Source of the DNA: Hydractinia symbiolongicarpus
Lineage: Eukaryota; Cnidaria; Hydrozoa; Anthoathecata; Hydractiniidae
DNA: 64,000 nt
Direction of reading: 5' to 3'
NCBI RefSeq assembly: GCF_029227915.1
Contig: NC_079883.1
Coordinates: 31,870,001-31,934,000, forward strand
In this document: piece after piece, positions 1-10,212 of the stretch
How positions within the stretch are numbered: the first letter of the stretch is position 1
Layout: every line of letters begins with the position of its first letter
The notes under the pieces: model-generated
What the model was told of the DNA's origin: nothing
Databases searched by the model: none
What the model saw: only the letters and a program-made list of their open reading frames with translations
Program-made: the position numbers and the translations under genes

Positions 1-70
1 TATTTTTTCACCACTAAAACGCATAAGAGTTGTAGTTTTTAAAAATGTTTTCACTTTTGATGAGACGCTG

Positions 71-76
71 AATAAA
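71..76 (+). other. AATAAA hexamer inside monomer core (representative copy)
   Basis: GCTGAATAAAAG contains the canonical polyadenylation hexamer on the plus strand in most monomers. The GCTTAATGAAAG type lacks it. The position in the monomer is constant. It matters only if the array is transcribed on this strand, which the sequence does not show. Confidence 0.35.
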
Positions 77-306
77 AGAAGTTTAATCGCCGGCAAACGA
101 AAACCCGCGATTTCCCGTAAATCCCGGACTCGGCCCGTATAGTCAAAAGTATACAAAGAAAGTACCCAGGGAGTAAACTCATTTCCCGAACGATTTTTTA
201 AATTATTTTTTCACCACTAAAACGCATGAGACTTGTAGTTTTCAAAAATGTTTTTATTTTTGATGAGACGCTTAATGAAAGAGGTTTAATCGCCGGAAAA
301 CGAAAA

Positions 307-340
307 CCCGCGATTTCCCGTAAATCCCGGGCTTGGCCCG
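307..340. other. Helically phased CCCG elements (representative copy)
   Basis: CCCG occurs four times, at 307, 317, 326 and 337. The spacings of 10, 9 and 11 bases are close to one helical turn each. In monomers with CCCGGCTTGG the last spacing becomes 10. Monomers with CCTGCG or CCCTAAATC lose one or two of the four. Confidence 0.55.
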
Positions 341-350
341 TATAGTCGAA
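337..350 (-). other. CENP-B-box-like motif, one spacer base short (representative copy)
   Basis: Read on the plus strand the site is CCCG-TA-T-AGT-CGAA. The reverse complement of the vertebrate CENP-B box core is CCCG-NN-T-NNNN-CGAA, so every fixed base matches but the last spacer is three bases instead of four. The motif is present only in monomers that combine GGCCCG with TCGAATG. It is lost where GGCACG or TCAAAAG replaces these. The resemblance may be chance. Confidence 0.3.
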
Positions 351-357
351 TGTATAC
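340..357. other. Conserved short dyad GTATA-N8-TATAC (representative copy)
   Basis: Two perfect 5-bp inverted arms (340-344 and 353-357) are separated by eight bases. The dyad is kept in both main loop versions (GTCGAATG and GTCAAAAG) and occurs in most monomers. Known context: short dyads are a reported feature of centromeric satellites that lack CENP-B boxes. Whether this one forms structure or binds protein is unknown. Confidence 0.6.
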
Positions 358-1930
358 AAAGAAAGTATCCTGTGAGTAAACTCATTTCCAGAACGATTTT
401 TTAAATTATTTTTTCACCACTAAAACGCATCAGACTTGTAGTTTTTAAAAATGTTTTCATTTTTGATGAGACGCTGAATAAAAGAAGTTTAATCGCCGGC
501 AAACGAAAACTTGCGATTTCCCGTAAATTCCGGCTTGGCCCGTATAGTCGAAAGTATACAAAGAAAGTACCCAGGGAGTAAACTCATTTCCAGAACGATT
601 TTTTAAATTATATTTTCACCACTAAAACGCATGAGACTTGTAGTTTTCAAAAAAGTTTTCATTTTTGATGAGACGCTGAATAAAAGCAGTTTAATCGCCG
701 GCAAACGAAATCCCGCGTTTTCCCGTAAATCCGGGGCTTGGCCCGTATAGTCGAATGTATACAAAGAAAGTACCGAGGGAGTAAACTCATTTCCCGAACG
801 ATTTTTTAAATTTTTTTTTCACCACTAAAACGCATGAGACTTGTAGTTTTCAAAAATGTTTTTATTCTTGATGAGACGCCTAATGAAAGAGGTTTAATCG
901 CCGGAAAACGAAAACCCGCGATTTCCCGTAAATCCCGGGCTTGGCCCGTATAGTCGAATGTATACAAAGAAAGTATCCTGTGAGTAAACTCATTTCCAGA
1001 ACGATTTTTTAGATTATTTTTTCACCACTAAAACGCATCAGACTTGTAGTTTTTAAAAATGTTTTCATTTTTGATGAGACGCTGAATAAAAGAAGTTTAA
1101 TCGCCGGCAAACGAAAACCCGCGATTTCCCGTAAATTCCGGCTTGCCCGTATAGTCGAAAGTATACAAAGAAAGTACCCAGGGAGTAAACTCATTTCCAG
1201 AACGATTTTTTAAATTATATTTTCACCACTAAAACGCATGAGACTTGTAGTTTTCAAAAAAGTTTTCATTTTTGATGAGACGCTGAATAAAAGCAGTTTA
1301 ATCGCCGGCAAACGAAATCCCGCGTTTTCCCGTAAATCCGGGGCTTGGCCCGTATAGTCGAATGTATACAAAGAAAGTACCCAGGGAGTAAACTCATTTC
1401 CCGAACTATTTTTTAAATTTTTTTTTCACCACTAAAACGCATGAGACATGTAGTTTTTAAAAATGTTTTTATTTTTGATGAGACGCTTAATGAAAGAGGT
1501 TTAATCGCCGGAAAACGAAAACCCGCGATTTCCCGTAAATCCCGGGCTTGGCCCGTATAGTCGAATGTATACAAAGAAAGTATCCTGTGAGTAAACTCAT
1601 TTCCAGAACGATTTTTTAAATTATTTTTTCACCACTAAAACGCATCAGACTTGTAGTTTTTAAAAATGTTTTCATTTTTGATGAGACGCTGAATAAAAGA
1701 AGTTTAATCGCCGGCAAACGAAAACCCGCGATTTCCCGTAAATTCTGGCTTGGCCCGTATAGTCAAAAGTATACAAAGAAAGTACCCAGGGAGTAAACTC
1801 ATTTCCCGAACGATTTTTTAAATTATTTTTTCACCACTAAAACGCATGATACTTGTAGTTGTCAAAAATGTTTTCATTTTTGATGAGACGCTGAATAAAA
1901 GCAGTTTAATCGCCGGCAAACGAAAACCTG

Positions 1931-2734
1931 CGATTTCCCTAAATCCCGGACTCGGCCCGTATAGTCAAAAGTATACAAAGAAAGTACCCAGGGAGTAAAA
2001 TCATTTCCAGAACGATTTTTTAAATTATATTTTCACCACTAAAACGCATGAGACTTGTAGTTTTTAAAAATGTTTTCATTTTTGATGAGACGCTGAATAA
2101 AAGAAGTTTAATCGCCGGCAAACGAAAACCCGCGATTTCCCATAAATCCCAGCTTGGCCCGTATAGTCAAAAGTATACAAAGAAAGTACCCAGGGAGTAA
2201 ACTCATTTCCCGAACGATTTTTTAAATTATTTTTTCACCACTAAAACGCATGAGACTTGTAGTTTTCAAAAAAGTTTTCATTTTTGATGAGACGCTGAAT
2301 AAAAGCAGTTTAATCGCCGGCAAACGAAAACCTGCGATTTCCCTAAATCCCGGACTCGGCCCGTATAGTCAAAAGTATACAAAGAAAGTACCCAGGGAGT
2401 AAACTCATTTTCAGAACGATTTTTTAAATTATTTTTTCACCACTAAAACGCATAAGACTTGTAGTTTTTAAAAATGTTTTCATTTTTGATGAGACGCTGA
2501 ATAAAAGAAGTTTAATCGCCGGCAAACGAAAACCCGAGATTTCCCGTAAATCCCGCGCTGGGCCCGTATAGTCAAAAGTATACAAAGAAAGTACCCAGGG
2601 AGTAAACTCATTTCCCGAACGATTTTTTATATTATTTTTTTACCACTAAACGCATGAGACTTCTACTTTTCAAAAATATTTTCATATTTGATGGGACGCT
2701 GAATAAAAGAAGTTTAATCGCCGGCAAACGAAAA
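1931..2734. repeat. Mixed satellite monomers including one V-type
   Basis: These monomers do not form a clear higher-order repeat. A V-type monomer starts near 2623, marked by TTATATTATTTTTTT, a one-base deletion giving CTAAACGC, and CATATTTGATGGGACG. It also carries private changes (ACTTCTACTTTTC). I did not see this V-type again until about 28.5 kb. No gene or regulatory signal is visible. Confidence 0.8.
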
Positions 2735-4352
2735 TCCGCGATTTCCCGTAAATCCCGGACTCGGCCCGTATAGTCAAAAGTATACAAAGAAAGTACCCAG
2801 GGAGTAAACTCATTTCCCGAACGATTTTTTAAATTATTTTTTCACCACTAAAACGCATGAGACTTGTAGTTTCCAAAAATGTTTTCATTTTTGATGAGAC
2901 GCTGAATAAAAGAAGTTTAATCGCCGGCAAACGAAAACCCGCGATTTCCCGTAAATCCCGGCTTGGCCCGTATAGTCAAAAGTATACAAAGAAAGTACCC
3001 GGGGAGTAAACTCATTTCCCGAACGATTTTTTAAATTATTTTTTCACCACTAAAACGCATGAGACTTGTAGTTTTCAAAAATGTTTTCATTTTTGATGAG
3101 ACGCTGAATAAAAGAAGTTTAATCGCCGGCAAACGAAAACCAGCGACTTCCCGTAAATCCCGGGCTTGGCCCGTATAGTCAAAAGTATACAAAGAAAGTA
3201 CCCAGGGAGTAAACTCATTTCCCGAAGGATTTTTTAAATTACTTTTTCACCATTAAAACGCATGAGACTTGTAGTTTTTAAAAATGTTTTCATTTCTGAT
3301 GAGACGCTGAATAAAAGAAGTTTAATCGCCGGCAAACGAAAACCTGCGATTTCCCGTAAATCCGGGCCTTGGCCCGTATAGTCGAATGTATACAAAGAAA
3401 GTACCGAGGGAGTAAACTCATTTCCCGAACGATTTTTTAAATTTTTTTTTCACCACTAAAACGCATGAGACTTGTAGTTTTCAAAAAAGTTTTCATTTTT
3501 GATGAGACGCTGAATAAAAGCAGTTTAATCGCCGGCAAACGAAAATCCGCGATTTCCCGTAAATCCCGGACTCGGCCCGTATAGTCAAAAGTATACAAAG
3601 AAAGTACCCAGGGAGTAAACTCATTTCCCGAACGATTTTTTAAATTATTTTTTCACCACTAAAACGCATGAGACTTGTAGTTTCCAAAAATGTTTTCATT
3701 TTTGATGAGACGCTGAATAAAAGAAGTTTAATCGCCGGCAAACGAAAACCCGCGATTTCCCGTAAATCCCGGCTTGGCCCGTATAGTCAAAAGTATACAA
3801 AGAAAGTACCCGGGGAGTAAACTCATTTCCCGAACGATTTTTTAAATTATTTTTTCACCACTAAAACGCATGAGACTTGTAGTTTTCAAAAATGTTTTCA
3901 TTTTTGATGAGACGCTGAATAAAAGAAGTTTAATCGCCGGCAAACGAAAACCAGCGACTTCCCGTAAATCCCGGGCTTGGCCCGTATAGTCAAAAGTATA
4001 CAAAGAAAGTACCCAGGGAGTAAACTCATTTCCCGAAGGATTTTTTAAATTACTTTTTCACCATTAAAACGCATGAGACTTGTAGTTTTTAAAAATGTTT
4101 TCATTTCTGATGAGACGCTGAATAAAAGAAGTTTAATCGCCGGCAAACGAAAACCTGCGATTTCCCGTAAATCCCGGCCTTGGCCCGTATAGTCGAATGT
4201 ATACAAAGAAAGTACCGAGGGAGTAAACTCATTTCCCGAACGATTTTTTAAATTTTTTTTTCACCACTAAAACGCATGAGACTTGTAGTTTTCAAAAAAG
4301 TTTTCATTTTTGATGAGACGCTGAATAAAAGCAGTTTAATCGCCGGCAAACG
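2735..4352. repeat. 4-mer higher-order repeat, 810 bp, two tandem copies
   Basis: Markers recur exactly 810-811 bp apart: CCGGGGAGTAAACTC (near 2999 and 3810), CCAGCGACTTCCCG (3140 and 3950), CCCGAAGGATTTTTT (3222 and 4033) and TCACCATTAAAACG (3246 and 4056). The second copy ends where AAAATCCGCG is replaced by the U-type AAATCCCGCGTTTT near 4352. The two copies differ at very few positions. Confidence 0.88.
3041..3243. repeat. Representative 203-bp satellite monomer
   Basis: A clean full unit, counted from TTTTCACCAC to just before the next TTTTCAC. Sub-parts: 3041-3062 the conserved ACTAAAACGCAT block; 3071-3095 alternating T and A tracts; 3094-3114 the conserved GATGAGACGCTGAATAAAAG core; 3121-3134 CGCCGGCAAACG; 3141-3175 phased CCCG elements (the first changed here to CCAG); 3174-3190 the GTATA/TATAC dyad; 3197-3216 AGTACCCAGGGAGTAAACTC; 3217-3243 the closing AT-rich part. 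Private changes in this copy are CCAGCGACTTC for CCCGCGATTTC and GAAGGA for GAACGA. It repeats 810 bp later. The length of about 203 bp is close to a nucleosome repeat length. Confidence 0.95.
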
Positions 4353-4970
4353 AAATCCCGCGTTTTCCCGTAAATCCGGGGCGTGGCCCGTATAGTCGAA
4401 TGTATACAAAGAAAGTACCCAGGGAGTAAACTCATTTCCCGAACTATTTTTTAAATTTTTTTTTCACCACTAAAACGCATGAGACTTGTAGTTTTTAAAA
4501 ATGTTTTTATTTTTGATGAGACGCTTAATGAAAGAGGTTTAATCACCGGAAAACGAAAACCCGCGATTTCCCGTACATCCCGGGCTTGGCCCGTATAGTC
4601 GAATGTATACAAAGAAAGTATCCTGTGAGTAAACTCATTTCCAGAACGATTTTTTAAATTATTTTTTCACCACTAAAACGCATCAGACTTGTAGTTTTTA
4701 AAAATGTTTTCATTTTTGATGAGACGCTGAATAAAAGAAGTTTAATCGCCGGCAAACGAAAACCCGCGATTTCCCGTAAATTCCGGCTTGGCCCGTATAG
4801 TCAAAAGTATACAAAGAAAGTACCCAGGGAGTAAACTCATTTCCCGAACGATTTTTTAAATTATTTTTTCACCACTAAAACGCATGATACTTGTAGTTGT
4901 CAAAAATGTTTTCATTTTTGATGAGACGCTGAATAAAAGCAGTTTAATCGCCGGCAAACGAAAACCCGCG
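4253..4970. repeat. Second copy of the 1.22-1.93 kb block
   Basis: The order of types (U-type, TTTTTATT/GCTTAATG type, CATCAG type, then CATGATACTTGTAGTTGTC) matches 1216-1930, about 3,037-3,039 bp upstream, or 15 monomers. Shared rare changes include GAACTATTTTTT (1404 and 4441) and CATGATACTTGTAGTTGTC (1844 and 4883). It shows that the 4-mer duplication lies inside a larger, older repeat. Its first ~100 bp overlap the end of the 4-mer block. Confidence 0.82.
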
Positions 4971-7785
4971 ATTTCCCGTAAATTCCGGCTTGGCCCGTAT
5001 AGTCAAAAGTATACAAAGAAAGTACCCAGGGAGTAAACTCATTTCCTGAACGATTTTTTAAATTACTTTTTCACCACTAAAACGCATGATACTTATAGTT
5101 TTTAAAAATGTTTTCATTTTTGATGAGACGTTGAATAAAAGAAGTTTAATCGCCGGCAAACGAAAACCTGCGATTTCCCTAAATCCCGGGCTTGGCACGT
5201 ATAGTCGAATGTATACAAAGAAAGTACCCTGTGAGTAAACTTATTTCCAGAACGATTTTTTAAATTATTTTTTCACCACTAAAACGCATAAGACTTGTAG
5301 TTTTCGAAAATGTTTTCATTTTTGATGAGACGCTGAATAAAACCAGTTTAATCGCCGGCAAACGAAAACCTGCGATTTCCCTAAATCCCGGACTCGGCCC
5401 GTATAGTCAAAAGTATACAAAGAAAGTACCCAGGGAGTAAACTCATTTCCAGAACGATTTTTTAAATTATTTTTTCACCACTAAAACGCATAAGACTTGT
5501 AGTTTTTAAAAATGTTTTCATTTTTGATGAGACGCTGAATAAAAGAAGTTTAATCGCCGGCAAACGAAAACCCGCGATTTCCCGTAAATCCCGGGCTTGG
5601 CCCGTATAGTCAAAAGTATACAAAGAAAGTACCCAGGGAGTGAACTCATTTCCTGAACGATTTTTTAAATTACATTTTCACCACTAAAACGCATGAGACT
5701 TGTAGTTTTCAAGAATGTTTTCATTTTTGATGAGACGCTGAATAAAAGCAGTTTAATCGCCGGCAAACGAAAACCCGCGATTTCCCCTAAATCCCGGGCT
5801 TGGCACGTATAGTCGAATGTATACAAAGAAAGTACCCTGTGAGTTAACTCATTTCCAGAACGATTTTTTAAATTATTTTTTCACCACTAAAACGCATAAG
5901 ACTTGTAGTTTTTAAAAATGTTTTCATTTTTGATGAGACGCTGAATAAAAGAAGTTTAATCGCCGGCAAACGAAAACCCGCGATTTCCCGTAAATCCCGG
6001 GCTTGGCCCGTATAGTCAAAAGTATACAAAGAAAGTACCCAGGGAGTAAACTCATTTCCTGAACGATTTTTTAAATTACTTTTTCACCACTAAAACGCAT
6101 GATACTTATAGTTTTTAAAAATGTTTTCATTTTTGATGAGACGCTGAATAAAAGAAGTTTAATCGCCGGCAAACGAAAACCTGCGATTTCCCGTATATCC
6201 TGGACTCGGCCCGTATAGTCAAAAGTATACAAAGAAAGAACCCAGGGAGTAAACTCATTTCCCAAACGATTTTTTAAATTATTATTTCACCACTAAAACG
6301 CATGAGACTTGTAGTTTTCAAGAATGTTTTCATTTTTGATGAGACGCTGAATAAAAGCAGTTTAATCGCCGGCAAACGAAAACCCGCGATTTCCCGTAAA
6401 TCCCGGGCTTGGCACGTATAGTCGAATGTATACAAAGAAAGTACCCTGTGAGTTAACTCATTTCCAGAACGATTTTTTAAATTATTTTTTCACCACTAAA
6501 ACGCATAAGACTTGTAGTTTTTAAAAATGTTTTCATTTTTGATGAGACGCTGAATAAAAGAAGTTTAATCGCCGGCAAACGAAAACCCGCGATTTCCCGT
6601 AAATCCCGGCTTGGCCCGTATAGTCTAAAGTATACAAAGAAAGTACCCAGGGAGTAAACTCAATTCCCGAACGATTTTTTAAATTACTTTTTCACCACTA
6701 AAACGCATGATACTTGTAGTTTTTAAAAATGTTTTCATTTTTGATGAGACGCTGAATAAAAGAAGTTTAATCGCCGGCAAACGAAAACCCGCGATTTCCC
6801 GTAAATCCCGGGCTTGGCCCGTATAGTCAATAGTATACAAAGAAAGTACCCAGGGAGTAAACTCATTTCCTGAACGATTTTTTAAATTACTTTTTCACCA
6901 CTAAAACGCATGATACTTGTAGTTTTTAAAAATGTTTTCATTTTTGATGAGACACTGAATAAAAGAAGTTTAATCGCAGGCAAACGAAAACCTGCGATTT
7001 CCCGTAAATCCTGGACTCGGCACGTATAGTAAAAAGTATACAAAGAAAGTACCCAGGGAGTAAACTCATTTCCCAAACGATTTTTTAAATTATTATTTCA
7101 CCACTAAAACGCATGAGACTTGTAGTTTTCAAGAATGTTTTCATTTTTGATGAGACGCTGAATAAAAGCAGTTTAATCGCCGGCAAACGAAAACCCGCGA
7201 TTTCCCGTAAATCCCGGGCTTGGCACGTATAGTCGAATGTATACAAAGAAAGTAACCTGTGAGTTAACTCATTTCCAGAACGATTTTTTAAATTATTTTT
7301 TCACCACTAAAACGCATAAGACTTGTAGTTTTTAAAAATGTTTTCATTTTTGATGAGACGCTGAATAAAAGAAGTTTAATCGCCGGCAAACGAAAACCCG
7401 CGATTTCCCGTAAATCCCGGCTTGGCCCGTATAGTCAAAAGTATACAAAGAAAGTACCCAGGGAGTAAACTCATTTCCCGAACGATTTTTTAAATTACTT
7501 TTTCACCACTAAAACGCATGAGACTTGTAGTTTTAAAAAATGTTTTTATTTTTGATGAGACGCTTAATGAAAGAGGTTTAATCGCCGGAAAACGAAAACC
7601 CGCGATTTCCCGTAAATCCCGGGCTTGGCCCGTATAGTCGAATGTATACAAAGAAAGTACACTGTGAGTAAACTCATTTCCAGAACGATTTTTTAAATTA
7701 TTTTTTCACCACTAAAACGCATCAGACTTGTAGTTTTTAAAAATGTTTTCATTTTTGATGAGACGCTGAATAAAAGAAGTTTAAT
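4971..7785. repeat. Mixed monomers with irregular 3-/4-mer higher-order repeats
   Basis: A monomer with CAAGAATG recurs near 5708, 6318 and 7130, that is at 610 bp (three monomers) and then 812 bp (four monomers). The 4-mer is visible as about 6050-6690 against 6862-7500. From 7500 the monomers are TTTTTATT/GCTTAATG, CATCAG and CCTGCG types. The reverse-strand open frames here (6071-6265, 6882-7076) are the same stretch of satellite, not genes. Confidence 0.8.
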
Positions 7786-10212
7786 TGCCGGCAAACGAAA
7801 ACCTGCGATTTCCCTAAATCCCGGGCTGGGCACGTATAGTCGAATGTATACAAAGAAAGTACCCTGTGAGTAAACTCATTTCCAGAACGATTTTTTAAAT
7901 TATTTTTTCACTACTAAAACGCATAAGACTTGTAGTTTTTAAAAATGTTTTTATTTTTGATGAGACGCTGAATAAAAGAAGTTTAATCGCCGGTAAACGA
8001 AAACCCGCGATTTCCCTTAAATCCCGGCTTGGCCCGTATAGTCAAAAGTATACAAAGAAAGTACCCAGGGAGTAAACCCATTTCCCGAACGATTTTTTAA
8101 ATTACTTTTTCACCACTAAAACGCATGAGACTTGTAGTTTTTAAAAATGTTTTCATTTTTGATGAGACGCTGAATAAAAGAAGTTTAATCGCCGGCAAAC
8201 GAAAACCTGCGATTTCCCTAAATCCTGGACCCGGCCCGTATAGTCAAAAGTATACAAAGAAAGTACCCAGGGAGTAAACTCATTTCTCAAACGATTTTTT
8301 AAATTATTATTTCACCACTAAAAGGCATGAGACTTGTAGTTTTCAAGAATGTTTTCATTTTTGATGAGACGCTGAATAAAAGCAGTTTAATCGCCGGCAA
8401 ACGAAAACCCGCGATTTCCCGTAAATCCCGGGCTTGGCACGTATAGTCGAATGTATACAAAGAAAGTACCCTGTGAGTTAACTCATTTCCAGAACGATTT
8501 TTTAAATTATTTTTTCACCACTAAAACCCATAAGACTTGTAGTTTTTAAAAATGTTTTCATTTTTGATGAGACGCTGAATAAAAGAAGTTTAATCGCCGG
8601 CAAACGAAAACCCGCGATTTCCCGTAAATCGCGGCTTGGCCCGTATAGTCAAAAGTATACAAAGAAAGTACCCAGAGAGTTAGCTCATTTCCCAAACGAT
8701 TTTTTAAATTACTTTTTCACCACTAAAACGCATGAGACTTGTAGTTTTTAAAAATGTTTTCATTTTTGATGAGACGCTGAATAAAAGAAGTTTAATCGCC
8801 GACAAACGAAAACCTGCGATTTCCCTAAATCCCGGGCTTGGCACGTATAGTCGAATGTATACAAAGAAAGTACCCTGTGAGTAAACTCATTTCCCGAACG
8901 ATTTTTTAAATTACTTTTTCACCACTAAAACGCATGATACTTGTAGTTTTTAAAAATGTTTTTATTTTTGATGAGACGCTGAATAAAAGAATTTTAATCG
9001 CCAGCAAACGAAAACCTGCGATTTCCCGTAAATCCTGGACTCGGCCCGTATAGTCAAAAGTATACAAAGAAAGTACCCAGGGAGTAAACTCATTTCCCAA
9101 ACGATTTTTTAAATTATTATTTCACCACTAAAACGCATGAGACTTGTAGTTTTCAAGAATGTTTTCATTTTTGATGAGACGCTGAATAAAAGAAGTTTAA
9201 TCGCCGGCAAACGAAAACCCGCGATTTCCCGTAAATCCAGGCTTGGCCCGTATAGTCAAAAGTATACAAAGAAAGTACCCAGGGAGTAAACTCATTTCCC
9301 GAACGATTTTTTAAATTATTTTTTCACCACTAAAACGCATGAGACTTGTAGTTTTCAAAAATGTTTTTATTTTTGATGAGACGCTTAATGAAAGAGGTTT
9401 AATCGCCGGAAAACGAAAACCCGCGATTTCCCGTAAATCCCGGGCTTGGCCCGTATAGTCGAATGTATACAAAGAAAGTACCCTGTGAGTAAACTCATTT
9501 CCAGAACGATTTTTTAAATTATTTTTTCACCACTAAAACGCATCAGACTTGTAGTTTTTAAAAATGTTTTCATTTTTGATGAGACGCTGAATAAAAGCAG
9601 TTTAATCGCCGGCAAACAAAAACCCGCGATTTCCCGTAAATGCCGGGCTTGACACGTATAGTCGAATGTATACAAAAAAGTACCCTGTGAGTTAACTCAT
9701 TTCCAGAACGATTTTTTAAATTATTTTTTCAACACTAAAACCCATAAGACTTGTAGTTTTTAAAAATGTTTTTATTTTTGATGAGACGCTGAATAAAAGA
9801 AGTTTAATCGCCGGCAAACGAAAACCTGCGATTTTCCTAAATCCCGGGCTTGGCACGTATAGTCGAATGTATACAAAGAAAGTACCCTGTGAGTAAACTC
9901 ATTTCCAGAACGATTTTTTAAATTATTTTTTCACTACTAAAACGCATAAGACTTGTAGTTTTTAAAAATGTTTTCATTTTTGATGAGACGCTGAATAAAA
10001 GAAGTTTAATCGCCGGCAAACGAAAACCCGCAATTTCCCGTAAATCCCGGATTGGCCCGTATAGTCAAAAGTATACAAAGAAAGTACCCAGGGAGTAAAC
10101 TCATTTCCCGAACGATTTTTTAAATTACTTTTTCACCACTAAAACGCATGAGACTTGTAGTTTTTAAAAATGTTTTCATTTTTGATGAGACGCTGAATAA
10201 AAGAAGTTTAAT
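7786..10212. repeat. 12-mer higher-order repeat (2,427 bp), copy 1
   Basis: Every rare variant from about 7786 to 10212 returns 2,427 bp later: CCGGGCTGGGCAC (7820/10247), the AAAAGGCATGAG monomer (near 8330/10757), CCCAGAGAGTTAGC (8671/11098), CGCCAGCAAACG (9000/11427), TTCAACACTAAAACCC (9729/12156) and CCCGGATTGGCC (10048/12475). Adjacent copies are almost identical; one difference seen is TGCCGGG (near 9641) against TCCCGGG. The left edge lies between 7730 (CATCAG, unlike copy 2) and 7800. Confidence 0.9.

Larger units (their letters stand above)
1..1930. repeat. 3-mer higher-order repeat (~606 bp) at left edge
   Basis: Three monomer types alternate: one with a TTTTTATT tract and GCTTAATGAAAGAGG; one with ACGCATCAG; and a U-type with AAAAAAGTTTTC and CGCGTTTTCCCG. 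Units begin near 207, 812 and 1419, and the third is incomplete. The marker ATCCTGTGAG recurs near 367, 973 and 1579. The final part (about 1216-1930) is nearly the same as 4253-4970. Confidence 0.85.

Noticed and set aside
326-330. CCCGGG, GCCGGC and GTATAC palindromes as functional sites
   Set aside because: They are six-base palindromes expected in any sequence of this kind. Apart from the dyad context of GTATAC they give no independent evidence of function.
6071-6265. Family of reverse frames of 61-76 codons (also 6882, 8906, 11333, 44098, 46123, 50982, 52400, 59344, 60154, 62989 and others)
   Set aside because: All are the same phase of the satellite monomer read on the minus strand. 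No change pattern indicates selection on codons. Such frames are a common source of false gene models in repeat-rich genomes.
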